Below are positions 1-5,899 of a DNA stretch of 6,869 nucleotides, in pieces. Under the pieces are notes generated by a model. It was not told where the DNA came from, made no database searches, and saw only the letters and a program-made list of their open reading frames with translations. Made by a program: the position numbers and the translations under genes. How positions within the stretch are numbered: the first letter of the stretch is position 1; the number at the start of each line of letters is the position of its first letter. This DNA comes from Thiotrichales bacterium (GTDB lineage Bacteria > Pseudomonadota > Gammaproteobacteria > Francisellales > CACEW01). The stretch spans positions 1-6,869 of the forward strand of contig JAHFRR010000072.1 of NCBI GenBank assembly GCA_023266165.1. Reading direction: 5' to 3'.

Positions 1-735
1 ATTTATCAATTGGGGAAAGCCTTTCGAAAAGAAGAATCAGGCCGACAGCATCTTCCAGAGTTTACGATGCTGGAATGGTATCATTTAGATTTTACGGATC
101 TCGATTTGATGAATGAGGTCGATGATCTGCTTCAGCTGCTCTTAAAGACCCCGAAGGCCGCTCGCATCTCCTATCAAGACGCATTTTTAAAAGTTTTAAA
201 TCTGGATCCTCATCAAGCTTCTCTCGAAAGTTTGGTACAGCATGTCACAGAAAAAATAGGGGAGATCCCTGGATTATTCAGCCCAGATCCTGAGATCTAT
301 CGAGATGTGTGCTTGCAGCTCTTGATGTCGGACTGTGTGGAGCGGGCTTTGATGCAGGCCTATCACGACAGGCCAGTGATGGTTTATGAGTACCCCGCTT
401 CGCAAGCGGCACTTGCGCAAATTAAAAAAACAGGTACTCTGTCATCGACCATTTCTGTCGCTGCGCGCTTTGAAGTATTTTATCAGGGTATGGAGCTGGG
501 CAATGGGTATTTTGAACTGCAGGATGTAAGTGCTCAGAGGGCTCGATTCCAAGGGGATTTGAAGCGGCGCGCAGCCATGGGTTTACAGCCTGTGCCCACA
601 GATACACGCTTGTTGGAGGCGATGGCGTTTGGATTACCTTCGTGTGCGGGTATCGCGATGGGCTTTGATCGCCTGGTGATGTTGGCGGTGGGGGCTCAAA
701 ATATCGAAGAAGTCGTCGCATTTGGAAAAAATTAA
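1..735 (+). CDS. epmA: EF-P--(R)-beta-lysine ligase EpmA (5'-truncated by window edge)
   Basis: EpmA is a paralogue of the class II lysyl-tRNA synthetase catalytic domain. It attaches (R)-beta-lysine to a conserved lysine of elongation factor P in the cytoplasm, which helps ribosomes pass polyproline stretches. The frame is open from base 1 and reads IYQLGKAFRKEESGR, so the true start lies upstream. The 244 visible residues compare with about 325 in the E. coli protein, so roughly 80 N-terminal residues are missing. Class II motif 2 is visible at residues 4-27 (FRKEE...PEFTMLEWY). Motif 3 lies near the end (GIAMGFDRLVML, 217-228). The ending after motif 3 (AVGAQNIEEVVAFGKN) matches EpmA rather than LysS, and so does MELGNGYFELQD in place of the LysS SEIGNGFSELND type. 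EpmB, which makes the beta-lysine, is not in the window. No hairpin terminator follows the stop. Confidence 0.93.
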   Translation: MYQLGKAFRKEESGRQHLPEFTMLEWYHLDFTDLDLMNEVDDLLQLLLKTPKAARISYQDAFLKVLNLDPHQASLESLVQHVTEKIGEIPGLFSPDPEIYRDVCLQLLMSDCVERALMQAYHDRPVMVYEYPASQAALAQIKKTGTLSSTISVAARFEVFYQGMELGNGYFELQDVSAQRARFQGDLKRRAAMGLQPVPTDTRLLEAMAFGLPSCAGIAMGFDRLVMLAVGAQNIEEVVAFGKN

Positions 736-764
736 TAAAATAAAATAAATTAAATAAAAAAATA
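726..764 (+). promoter_or_regulatory. A/T-only tract, weak promoter candidate for the permease
   Basis: Thirty-nine consecutive bases contain no G or C. They start within the last codons of epmA and run to just before the permease ribosome binding site, with TAAAA/TAAAT-like units repeated. A weak sigma70-type pair can be read across it: TTGGAA at 722-727, an 18-nt spacer and TAAATT at 746-751. In such sequence a -10-like hexamer is expected by chance, so this is only a candidate. The tract cannot form a GC hairpin, so it is not a rho-independent terminator for epmA, and readthrough from epmA into the permease is possible. Confidence 0.25.
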
Positions 765-765
765 G

Positions 766-770
766 GGTGA
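766..770 (+). promoter_or_regulatory. Ribosome binding site supporting the permease ATG at 776
   Basis: GGTGA lies five bases before ATG 776 and is complementary to the extreme 3' end of 16S rRNA. The in-frame GTG at 767, nine bases upstream, overlaps this site and has only an AGG directly abutting it, with no spacing. The ATG is therefore the preferred start. Confidence 0.5.
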
Positions 771-775
771 GCAAG

Positions 776-2416
776 ATGAAACAATACAAACGCAGCATGG
801 GCCCATGGGGCTTGATGTTCTCAGCGGTCAGCGCGATGATTGGTTCAGGCTGGCTGTTCAGTTCGATGTTGCTGACCAAAGCCGTAGGGCCTATTGCCAT
901 CCTGGTGTGGGTGTTAGGGGGGATTCTGATTCTCATTGTTGCTTTTACCTATGCTGAGCTTTCAACGACGTTACCCGTCACGGGAGGGAGCGCGCGGTTT
1001 CCTCGATTCACGCATGGTACCTTTGTGAGTTTAACGTTTGCCTGGATCACCTGGATTAACTTGATGACCACGGCCCCCATCGAAGTGCAAGCCATGCTGC
1101 AGTACACCAGTACCTATTGGCCGAGCCTTGTGCATCAAGACACGCATGGGTTGACAGGCCGTGGGATGTCGTTGGCAGCGCTCTTGATGGTTTTCTTTTG
1201 CTTTTTAAATGCCTATTCTATCAAGCTGGTGAACCGTCTGAACTCTGTCTTGACTGTTTGGAAGATCGCGGTGGCGTTGATCACAGCCCTGGTGTTGATC
1301 TATTACATGATCCATGCCCATCAAGTTCATAACTTTCATAATCCTAAGTTAGGAGGATTTAACCCTTATGGTTGGAATGCTGTGTTTATGGCGATTTCAA
1401 CCGGTGGGGTGCTCTTTGCCTTCAATGGCTACAAACAAGTGGTGGAGCTGGCGGGGGAGACAGAGAATCCTAGACGCAACATCATTCGGGCGTTGCTTGG
1501 GAGCCTGGGGATTGTGATGGTGATCTACATTTTACTGCAGATCGGTTTTATTGGTGCCTTACCTATCAGCGCGCTGACACATGGATTTTCGGGGGTATCC
1601 TTCACAGGGGATGCAGGCCCGATCTCAGGTTTGTTGATGGCCTTGGGCTTTAATATTTTTGCCATCTTACTCTACTCCAATGCCGTTGTGGCCACAGGGG
1701 CTGCCGGGATTGTGTATAGCACAAGCGCGGGGCGTACGCTCTATGCCATGAGTGCCAACAGCCAGCTCCCTAAGTTTTTATCGAAACTCAGCGGCCGTGG
1801 AATCCCTGTCTATGCTGTATTAGTTAACTTTGTGTTGGGGATGACCTTCTTTTTGCCTTTCAAAGGCTGGCATCAAATGATTGAGTTCATGTCTTCTGTG
1901 ATTGCGCTTTCCTATGTTTCTGGGCCTGTGTGTTGCCTTGTGGCGCGCTATCAGATTCCAGGGGCTGTACGCAAATTTAAGTTGCCATTTGTCACGCTCT
2001 GGTGCTTTTTGGCCTTTCTGGCTTGCGCATGTATGGTGTTTTGGTCGGGCTGGGCGATCATCAGTAAATTAGGGGGCGTGCTCCTGGTGTCCCTCGTGCT
2101 TTTCGGGATTTACCAGCTATGCTCGACACGGGCTCAGAAGATCAGCTGGGATTTGCGAGAGTCTATCTGGTTATGGGTCTTCTTGGTGGGGATGATGTTG
2201 ATTGCCTATTTCAGCCGGATGGCGGGCGGCGGAGATCCTGTGTTGTCGAATCTGACGAGTTATGCCTTGGTTGTGGCGTTGACGGCTGTCTCGTTGTTTT
2301 TAGCCGTGAAATTTCGATTGGCGCAAGAGAAATCCAAGGCCATTTTTGATTTATTTCTCCAGGAAGTCGAGACAGGGAAGCCTGCAGACTTGAGCCAGGC
2401 GCAGAATAGAGCTTGA
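776..2416 (+). CDS. APC-superfamily amino-acid permease, YveA-like (possible aspartate/glutamate:H+ symporter)
   Basis: This is a 546-residue inner-membrane transporter, almost entirely hydrophobic, with about 12 to 14 likely membrane segments. The first begins near residue 11 and carries AMIGSGWLF (20-28), the unwound TM1 glycine motif of the amino acid-polyamine-organocation superfamily. The TM6 region and following loop show STGGVLFAFNGY (208-219) then ELAGETENPRRNI (224-236), also an APC hallmark. From memory, the pattern follows Bacillus subtilis YveA, an aspartate:proton symporter, at many points: GSxWLF, YAEL near 59-62, LPxTGG, ISTGGVLFA, GE..NP.RNI, FIGALP and a late VFWSGW (421-426). 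That supports an acidic amino acid as substrate, but only as inference. The C-terminal 35 residues are polar and cytosolic (QEKSKAIFDLFLQE...). It sits 40 nt after epmA and 104 nt before ftsH, where gammaproteobacteria often carry rlmE. A GTG start at 767 would add three residues. I see no frameshift or internal stop. General APC function is secure; the substrate is not. Confidence 0.9.
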   Translation: MKQYKRSMGPWGLMFSAVSAMIGSGWLFSSMLLTKAVGPIAILVWVLGGILILIVAFTYAELSTTLPVTGGSARFPRFTHGTFVSLTFAWITWINLMTTAPIEVQAMLQYTSTYWPSLVHQDTHGLTGRGMSLAALLMVFFCFLNAYSIKLVNRLNSVLTVWKIAVALITALVLIYYMIHAHQVHNFHNPKLGGFNPYGWNAVFMAISTGGVLFAFNGYKQVVELAGETENPRRNIIRALLGSLGIVMVIYILLQIGFIGALPISALTHGFSGVSFTGDAGPISGLLMALGFNIFAILLYSNAVVATGAAGIVYSTSAGRTLYAMSANSQLPKFLSKLSGRGIPVYAVLVNFVLGMTFFLPFKGWHQMIEFMSSVIALSYVSGPVCCLVARYQIPGAVRKFKLPFVTLWCFLAFLACACMVFWSGWAIISKLGGVLLVSLVLFGIYQLCSTRAQKISWDLRESIWLWVFLVGMMLIAYFSRMAGGGDPVLSNLTSYALVVALTAVSLFLAVKFRLAQEKSKAIFDLFLQEVETGKPADLSQAQNRA

Positions 2417-2429
2417 ATAGGGGAGCTTG

Positions 2430-2501
2430 ATGGGTTTTCAAAAGACTTTAAACCAGAGTATAATAACTCTCTTTCTTTTCTCTTTCTTTGATTTTTTTTG
2501 A
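2430..2501 (+). CDS. Candidate 23-residue small ORF upstream of ftsH (Phe-rich, hydrophobic)
   Basis: A short frame, ATG 2430 to TGA 2499-2501, begins 13 bases after the permease stop. It has a good Shine-Dalgarno match, AGGGGAG at 2419-2425, four bases upstream, which is a better site than that of ftsH itself. The product would be MGFQKTLNQS followed by a hydrophobic half with phenylalanine at positions 15, 17, 19, 20, 22 and 23. It resembles a leader peptide or a tiny membrane protein. The Phe-rich half is, however, the forced translation of a pyrimidine tract, and there is no clear alternative hairpin pair or terminator after it. It would be translated only from readthrough of the permease transcript, because the ftsH promoter candidate lies inside it. 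It may be chance. Confidence 0.22.
   Translation: MGFQKTLNQSIITLFLFSFFDFF
2435..2464 (+). promoter_or_regulatory. Sigma70-type promoter candidate for ftsH (TTTTCA-N18-TATAAT)
   Basis: A perfect -10 hexamer TATAAT (2459-2464) is preceded after 18 bases by TTTTCA (2435-2440), a 4/6 match to the -35 consensus. Transcription would start near 2471 and leave a leader of about 50 nt before the ftsH ATG. The -35 box starts 18 nt after the permease stop, so the operon ftsH-glmM-tpiA-secG would have its own promoter while remaining open to readthrough. No heat-shock sigma32 pattern (CTTGAA...CCCCAT) is evident. The call rests on consensus matching only. Confidence 0.55.
2455..2470 (+). repeat. Inverted repeat AGAGT-ATAATA-ACTCT around the ftsH -10 box
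   Basis: Five-base arms AGAGT (2455-2459) and ACTCT (2466-2470) are perfectly complementary around a six-base loop that contains most of the TATAAT box. It could be an operator half-site pair or chance. As RNA it would be a weak hairpin. The T-rich stretch after it is interrupted by cytosines, and the uninterrupted T8 (2492-2499) is more than 20 nt away, so it does not qualify as a standard terminator. Confidence 0.3.
2467..2499 (+). promoter_or_regulatory. ftsH: Pyrimidine-rich 5' leader of ftsH
   Basis: Bases 2467-2489 are 23 consecutive pyrimidines, followed by GA and eight T (2492-2499). If transcription starts near 2471, the ftsH mRNA begins with this tract. Downstream, the only Shine-Dalgarno-like sequence is AAAGG (2504-2508), separated from ATG 2521 by 12 bases, which is long and weak. 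Unstructured U/C-rich leaders are known binding sites for ribosomal protein S1 and can support initiation when the SD is poor. That role here is inference. Confidence 0.4.
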
Positions 2502-2520
2502 TAAAAGGCCATAACGCTGT

Positions 2521-4440
2521 ATGAATGATACGACAAAACATATCTTGATTTGGGCCGTGATTGCTGCGGTGCTCTTTTTGCTGTTCAACAGTTTGGTACC
2601 AGGGGCCACGCCTGCCAGTGAGGTGAGCTTCTCGACGTTCGTCCAGCAAGTCAATAATGGTCAGATTGAGCATGTGGATATCTCCAGTCATACGATCTCA
2701 GGGACTTATAAAGGCTCTGATAAAACCTTTGAGACCTATGTGCCTGAGATCGATCCCAGCTTGCTCAAATGGCTGATGGACAAGCAAATCGCTGTTAAGG
2801 GCGTACCGCCTAAAAAGCCAGGGCTGCTCGAGACCATCTTGATCAGCTGGGCACCGATGTTGATTATCTTGTTTATCTGGCTTTTCTTGATGCGTCAGAT
2901 GTCAGGAGGTAAAGGCGGTGGGGGTGGTGGGCCGTTTTCATTCGGTAAAAGTAAAGCGAAGCTCTTGAGTGAAGACCAGGTCAAAGTCACACTGGCAGAT
3001 GTTGCAGGCGTTGAAGAGGCCAAAGAAGAAGTGGGGGAGATCGTCGATTTCCTCAAAGACCCTAAAAAATACCAGGATCTGGGTGGGAGAATCCCCAGAG
3101 GGGTTTTGATGGTGGGCCCTCCAGGAACCGGTAAAACCTTGTTGGCAAGAGCGATTGCCGGTGAGGCGAAAGTCCCATTTTTCTCGATTTCAGGCTCGGA
3201 TTTTGTCGAGATGTTTGTAGGGGTGGGGGCATCCAGGGTTCGAGACATGTTTGCGCAAGCCAAGAAGCGCGCGCCTTGCATTATTTTTATCGATGAGATC
3301 GATGCTGTTGGGCGTCATCGTGGGGCAGGTTTTGGAGGGGGCCATGATGAGCGCGAGCAGACCTTAAACCAACTACTGGTTGAGATGGATGGCTTTGCTG
3401 AAAACGAAGGGGTGATCGTGATTGCCGCGACCAACCGTCCGGATGTGTTAGACCCTGCGTTATTAAGACCGGGCCGTTTTGATCGTCAGGTGACAGTCGG
3501 TTTGCCAGATATTAAAGGCCGCGAGCAGATTATGAAAGTCCATATGAAAAAGTTGCCGTTATCAGATGACGTGAGTCCTGTGGATTTGGCGCGGGGCACG
3601 CCAGGATTTTCAGGTGCAGAGCTGGCCAATCTGGTGAACGAGGCTGCGCTCTTTGCCGCGCGCAATGCAAAAACCAAGGTGACGATGCTGGATTTTGAAA
3701 AAGCGAAGGATAAAATCCTGATGGGCGCAGAGCGTCGAACGCTGGCCATGAGTGATGATGAGAAGACGTTAACGGCCTATCATGAAGCAGGGCACGCCAT
3801 TGTAGGGCGTTTGGTGCCAGAGCATGACCCTGTGTACAAGATCAGTATTATCCCGCGAGGGCGTGCGTTGGGCGTGACCATGTATTTACCCGTTCGAGAC
3901 CAGGTGAGCTACAGCAAGCAAAAGCTGGAAAGCCAGCTGTCGAGCCTGTATGGCGGGCGCGTCGCTGAGGCATTGATCTTTGGTGTAGAGCGCGTCACAA
4001 CGGGGGCTTCCAATGATATCCAAAGGGCCACTGAGTTGGCCCGTAACATGGTCACCAAATGGGGTCTGTCTGAAAAATTGGGGCCTTTGAAATATGGCGA
4101 AGATACCCAGCAGCCGTTCTTGGGACATTCGATGGGAACCTCCCATGCACGAGAGTTTTCAGAAAGTACGGCCGCGGCGATTGATGCGGAAGTCCGCGTC
4201 TTTATTGACAGAAACTATGCCCGTACGCAGGCTTTATTGACGGAGAATATCGATATTCTACATGCGATGTCCGATGCCCTCATAAAATATGAGACGTTAG
4301 ATGTCACACAGGTCGATGATCTGATGGCCCGTCGTCCTGTTAAACCTTCTGATTGGGAAAGCGCGCATCTGGAGGCCAGCAAGCCTGCAGTGCCCAGTGC
4401 GCCAGCGCCTGAAGCTCCGGCAGCCCCTCCCGCATCATGA
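2521..4440 (+). CDS. ftsH: ATP-dependent zinc metalloprotease FtsH
   Basis: FtsH is the essential membrane-anchored AAA+ protease, a hexamer that extracts and degrades unassembled membrane proteins such as SecY and short-lived regulators such as LpxC and sigma32. The 639 residues match the family's usual length (E. coli about 644). In order: TM1 (about 8-26), a periplasmic domain (about 27-103), TM2 (about 105-124), a glycine-rich linker (129-137) and the AAA+ domain. This holds Walker A GPPGTGKT (199-206), pore loop MFVGVGA (231-237), Walker B IIFIDE (254-259) and the second region of homology TNRPDVLDPALLRPGRFDR (304-322) with arginine fingers R316 and R319. The M41 protease domain has HEAGH (421-425), the zinc ligands being H421, H425 and probably D499 in TGASNDI. 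The tail after 618 is Ala/Pro-rich and variable. ATG 2521 is the only sensible start, since an in-frame TAA lies at 2512-2514. The last four bases overlap glmM. rlmE, often upstream, and folP, often downstream, are absent. All key residues are present. Confidence 0.98.
   Translation: MNDTTKHILIWAVIAAVLFLLFNSLVPGATPASEVSFSTFVQQVNNGQIEHVDISSHTISGTYKGSDKTFETYVPEIDPSLLKWLMDKQIAVKGVPPKKPGLLETILISWAPMLIILFIWLFLMRQMSGGKGGGGGGPFSFGKSKAKLLSEDQVKVTLADVAGVEEAKEEVGEIVDFLKDPKKYQDLGGRIPRGVLMVGPPGTGKTLLARAIAGEAKVPFFSISGSDFVEMFVGVGASRVRDMFAQAKKRAPCIIFIDEIDAVGRHRGAGFGGGHDEREQTLNQLLVEMDGFAENEGVIVIAATNRPDVLDPALLRPGRFDRQVTVGLPDIKGREQIMKVHMKKLPLSDDVSPVDLARGTPGFSGAELANLVNEAALFAARNAKTKVTMLDFEKAKDKILMGAERRTLAMSDDEKTLTAYHEAGHAIVGRLVPEHDPVYKISIIPRGRALGVTMYLPVRDQVSYSKQKLESQLSSLYGGRVAEALIFGVERVTTGASNDIQRATELARNMVTKWGLSEKLGPLKYGEDTQQPFLGHSMGTSHAREFSESTAAAIDAEVRVFIDRNYARTQALLTENIDILHAMSDALIKYETLDVTQVDDLMARRPVKPSDWESAHLEASKPAVPSAPAPEAPAAPPAS
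4426..4440 (+). promoter_or_regulatory. Translational-coupling junction ftsH/glmM without Shine-Dalgarno
   Basis: The ftsH stop TGA (4438-4440) overlaps the glmM start ATG (4437-4439). Where a ribosome binding site should be, six bases before the ATG, the sequence is CCTCC (4426-4430), inside CCCCTCCC. This is the same sense as the 16S anti-SD rather than its complement. De novo initiation at glmM should therefore be poor, and its translation is expected to depend on ribosomes finishing ftsH. This is read directly from the sequence; the functional consequence is inference. Confidence 0.55.
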
Positions 4441-5819
4441 CCGCGCGGAAATATTTCGGGACGGATGGCATTCGCGCCCGTGTGGGTGATTTGCTCATGA
4501 CACCTGATTTCGTGATGCGATTGGGTTTGGCAGCAGGCAGTGTCTTGGTCTCTCAAGCCGCGCTGTCATCTACCAGTAAGACCCTCCCTAAGGTGATCAT
4601 TGGGCGCGACACACGCCTCTCAGGCAAAATGCTGGAATCCGCTTTAGAAGCGGGGTTTAGCGCAGCGGGGGTCGATGTCTATCTTTTGGGAGAGATGCCA
4701 ACCCCTGGTGTTGCTTATCTTACGCGGACGTTTCATGCCAGTCTTGGCGTCGTCATCAGTGCGTCTCATAATTTGTTTGAGGACAATGGTATTAAGTTTT
4801 TTGGCTTTGATGGTCGTAAGCTTTCAGATGCACTGGAACTATTGATTGAGCGTGCCGTGGATGAATCCATCCCCATGGTGGGCCCTGAGTCTATCGGGCG
4901 AGTTTATCCTGTGAAGGATGCGTCGGGGCGTTATATCGAATTTTGTAAATCGTCAGTACCGCCGTTTTTCAGTCTTGCAGGTGTAAAGTTAGTGATTGAT
5001 AGCGCGCATGGGGCTGGGTATCAGATTGCGCCTGCCGTTTTTCGAGAATTAGGCGCTGAGGTGATTGAGATTGGGTGTCAGCCAGATGGGCTCAATATTA
5101 ATTTAAAAACGGGTGCGACAGATACTCAAGCCCTTCAAGCGCGCGTATTGGCGGAAAAAGCAGATCTAGGGTTGGCGCTGGATGGAGATGGTGATCGTGT
5201 GATTTTGGTGGATCATCTAGGTCGCAGAATCGATGGCGATGAGATCCTCTATGTTTTGGCCCTAGAAGCCAAGCGTAAGGGCTTATTAGGCGCAGGGGGT
5301 GTTGTGGGTACCCTGATGAGTAATCTCGCCTTGGAGCGGGCTTTGCAAGCGTCGCAGATCCCCTTTGCCAGAACCCAGGTGGGTGATCGCTATGTCATGC
5401 AGGCGCTGCATGAGCGCTCCTGGTATCTGGGCGGAGAATCTTCGGGGCATATCATTTGGCTTTCATCGACAACCACGGGAGATGGCATTATTGCAGGGTT
5501 GCAGGTGCTGTGCGTGATGCGAGATCTTCACTCTTCTCTCAGTGAGCTCTTGCAGGGCTATCAAAAATGTCCGCAAGTCATGATCAATCTCTCACACACC
5601 TACCCCTCTCAAAAGTTAGATCGAAAATTTTTGGTGTATTTTGAGAAGCTTCAGCAAGAAGCCTCAGATCTTTTGGGCGTCCGTGGTCGTGTGCTAATTC
5701 GCCCTTCCGGCACAGAACCCGTGATCCGAGTGATGGTCGAAGCGGAATCTGAATCTCTCGCACAACAGCATGCCCGCGAAATTGCCTGGAAGGTGAATGT
5801 GTTTTTGGAGGAGAAGTGA
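4437..5819 (+). CDS. glmM: Phosphoglucosamine mutase GlmM
   Basis: GlmM converts glucosamine-6-phosphate to glucosamine-1-phosphate in the cytoplasm, the step before GlmU makes UDP-GlcNAc for peptidoglycan and LPS. It has 460 residues against about 445 in E. coli. Most of the excess is an insert near 41-51 (AALSSTSKTLP) before VIIGRDTRLSG. Visible motifs: N-terminal KYFGTDGIR (5-13), the phosphoserine loop ISASHN (107-112, catalytic S110), metal loop DGDGDR (249-254, ligands D249, D251, D253), sugar-binding GGESSGH (332-338) and phosphate-binding RPSGTEP (422-428). Two departures are visible. The position after SASHN, nearly always proline, is leucine (L113, codon TTG at 4773-4775). The commonly seen GGEQSGH reads GGESSGH, although this position also varies in E. 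coli (GAENSGH). The start ATG is fixed by an in-frame TGA at 4410-4412 and by the conserved N-terminus. It shares ATGA with the ftsH stop and has no Shine-Dalgarno, so coupled reinitiation is likely. Confidence 0.97.
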   Translation: MTARKYFGTDGIRARVGDLLMTPDFVMRLGLAAGSVLVSQAALSSTSKTLPKVIIGRDTRLSGKMLESALEAGFSAAGVDVYLLGEMPTPGVAYLTRTFHASLGVVISASHNLFEDNGIKFFGFDGRKLSDALELLIERAVDESIPMVGPESIGRVYPVKDASGRYIEFCKSSVPPFFSLAGVKLVIDSAHGAGYQIAPAVFRELGAEVIEIGCQPDGLNINLKTGATDTQALQARVLAEKADLGLALDGDGDRVILVDHLGRRIDGDEILYVLALEAKRKGLLGAGGVVGTLMSNLALERALQASQIPFARTQVGDRYVMQALHERSWYLGGESSGHIIWLSSTTTGDGIIAGLQVLCVMRDLHSSLSELLQGYQKCPQVMINLSHTYPSQKLDRKFLVYFEKLQQEASDLLGVRGRVLIRPSGTEPVIRVMVEAESESLAQQHAREIAWKVNVFLEEK

Positions 5820-5837
5820 GGGGCAGGTGAGGGGCAG
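5816..5837 (+). repeat. Perfect 11-bp tandem duplication over the glmM stop codon
   Basis: GTGAGGGGCAG occurs twice head to tail (5816-5826 and 5827-5837) without a mismatch. The first copy contains the glmM stop TGA (5817-5819), so the duplication adds bases only to the gap before tpiA. It most likely arose by replication slippage. Each copy also contains GTGAGG, a purine-rich SD-like stretch, but no start codon is positioned to use it for a recognisable protein. Confidence 0.85.
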
Positions 5838-5839
5838 TC

Positions 5840-5868
5840 TTGTCAAAAGAAACCATTCACGATAGGCT
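5840..5868 (+). promoter_or_regulatory. Weak promoter candidate for tpiA (TTGTCA-N17-TAGGCT)
   Basis: TTGTCA (5840-5845) matches the -35 consensus at five of six positions and is followed after an ideal 17 bases by TAGGCT (5863-5868). The latter keeps the three most conserved -10 bases (T1, A2, T6) but misses the middle. It lies directly after the tandem duplication and 31 nt before the tpiA ATG. It could give tpiA-secG expression independent of ftsH, but the -10 is poor. Confidence 0.3.
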
Positions 5869-5887
5869 GTCTTCTGGATTTTTTGAG

Positions 5888-5892
5888 AAGGA
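5888..5892 (+). promoter_or_regulatory. Ribosome binding site deciding the tpiA start
   Basis: AAGGA, within GAGAAGGA, is seven bases before ATG 5900. It selects this ATG over the in-frame TTG at 5840, which would add 20 residues with no counterpart in triosephosphate isomerases and has no comparable site at proper spacing. Confidence 0.8.
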
Positions 5893-5899
5893 CACCATC

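Noticed and set aside
10..12. TTG at position 10 as an epmA start
   Set aside because: The frame is open to base 1 and encodes conserved EpmA residues (IYQLGKAFRKEE) on both sides of this leucine codon. The gene is simply cut by the window edge.
767..769. GTG as the permease start
   Set aside because: It overlaps the GGTGA ribosome binding site that fits ATG 776 and has no properly spaced site of its own.
422..784. Antisense open frames opposite epmA, the permease, ftsH, glmM and tpiA
   Set aside because: They lie opposite well-supported genes, show no recognisable domains and have composition typical of shadow frames.
2455..2499. Rho-independent terminator for the permease
   Set aside because: The hairpin has only five A/T-mixed pairs, and the pure T run is more than 20 nt further on, so the usual stem-then-U-tract form is absent.
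2430..2501. PheL-type attenuator controlling phenylalanine genes
   Set aside because: No phenylalanine biosynthesis or uptake gene follows, no competing hairpins are visible, and the Phe codons result from the pyrimidine tract.
4497..4499. Internal ATG as a glmM start
   Set aside because: It would remove the conserved KYFGTDGIR segment; ATG 4437 retains it.
4437..5819. glmM as a pseudogene because of the SASHNL change
   Set aside because: The frame is intact over 460 codons and every other catalytic and binding motif is present, so a single substitution does not indicate decay.
5840..5842. TTG as the tpiA start, giving a 20-residue N-terminal extension
   Set aside because: The extension has no counterpart in the family, while ATG 5900 has AAGGA at seven bases and begins with the normal MRKKLVMGNWK. 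The TTG is better read as part of a -35-like TTGTCA.
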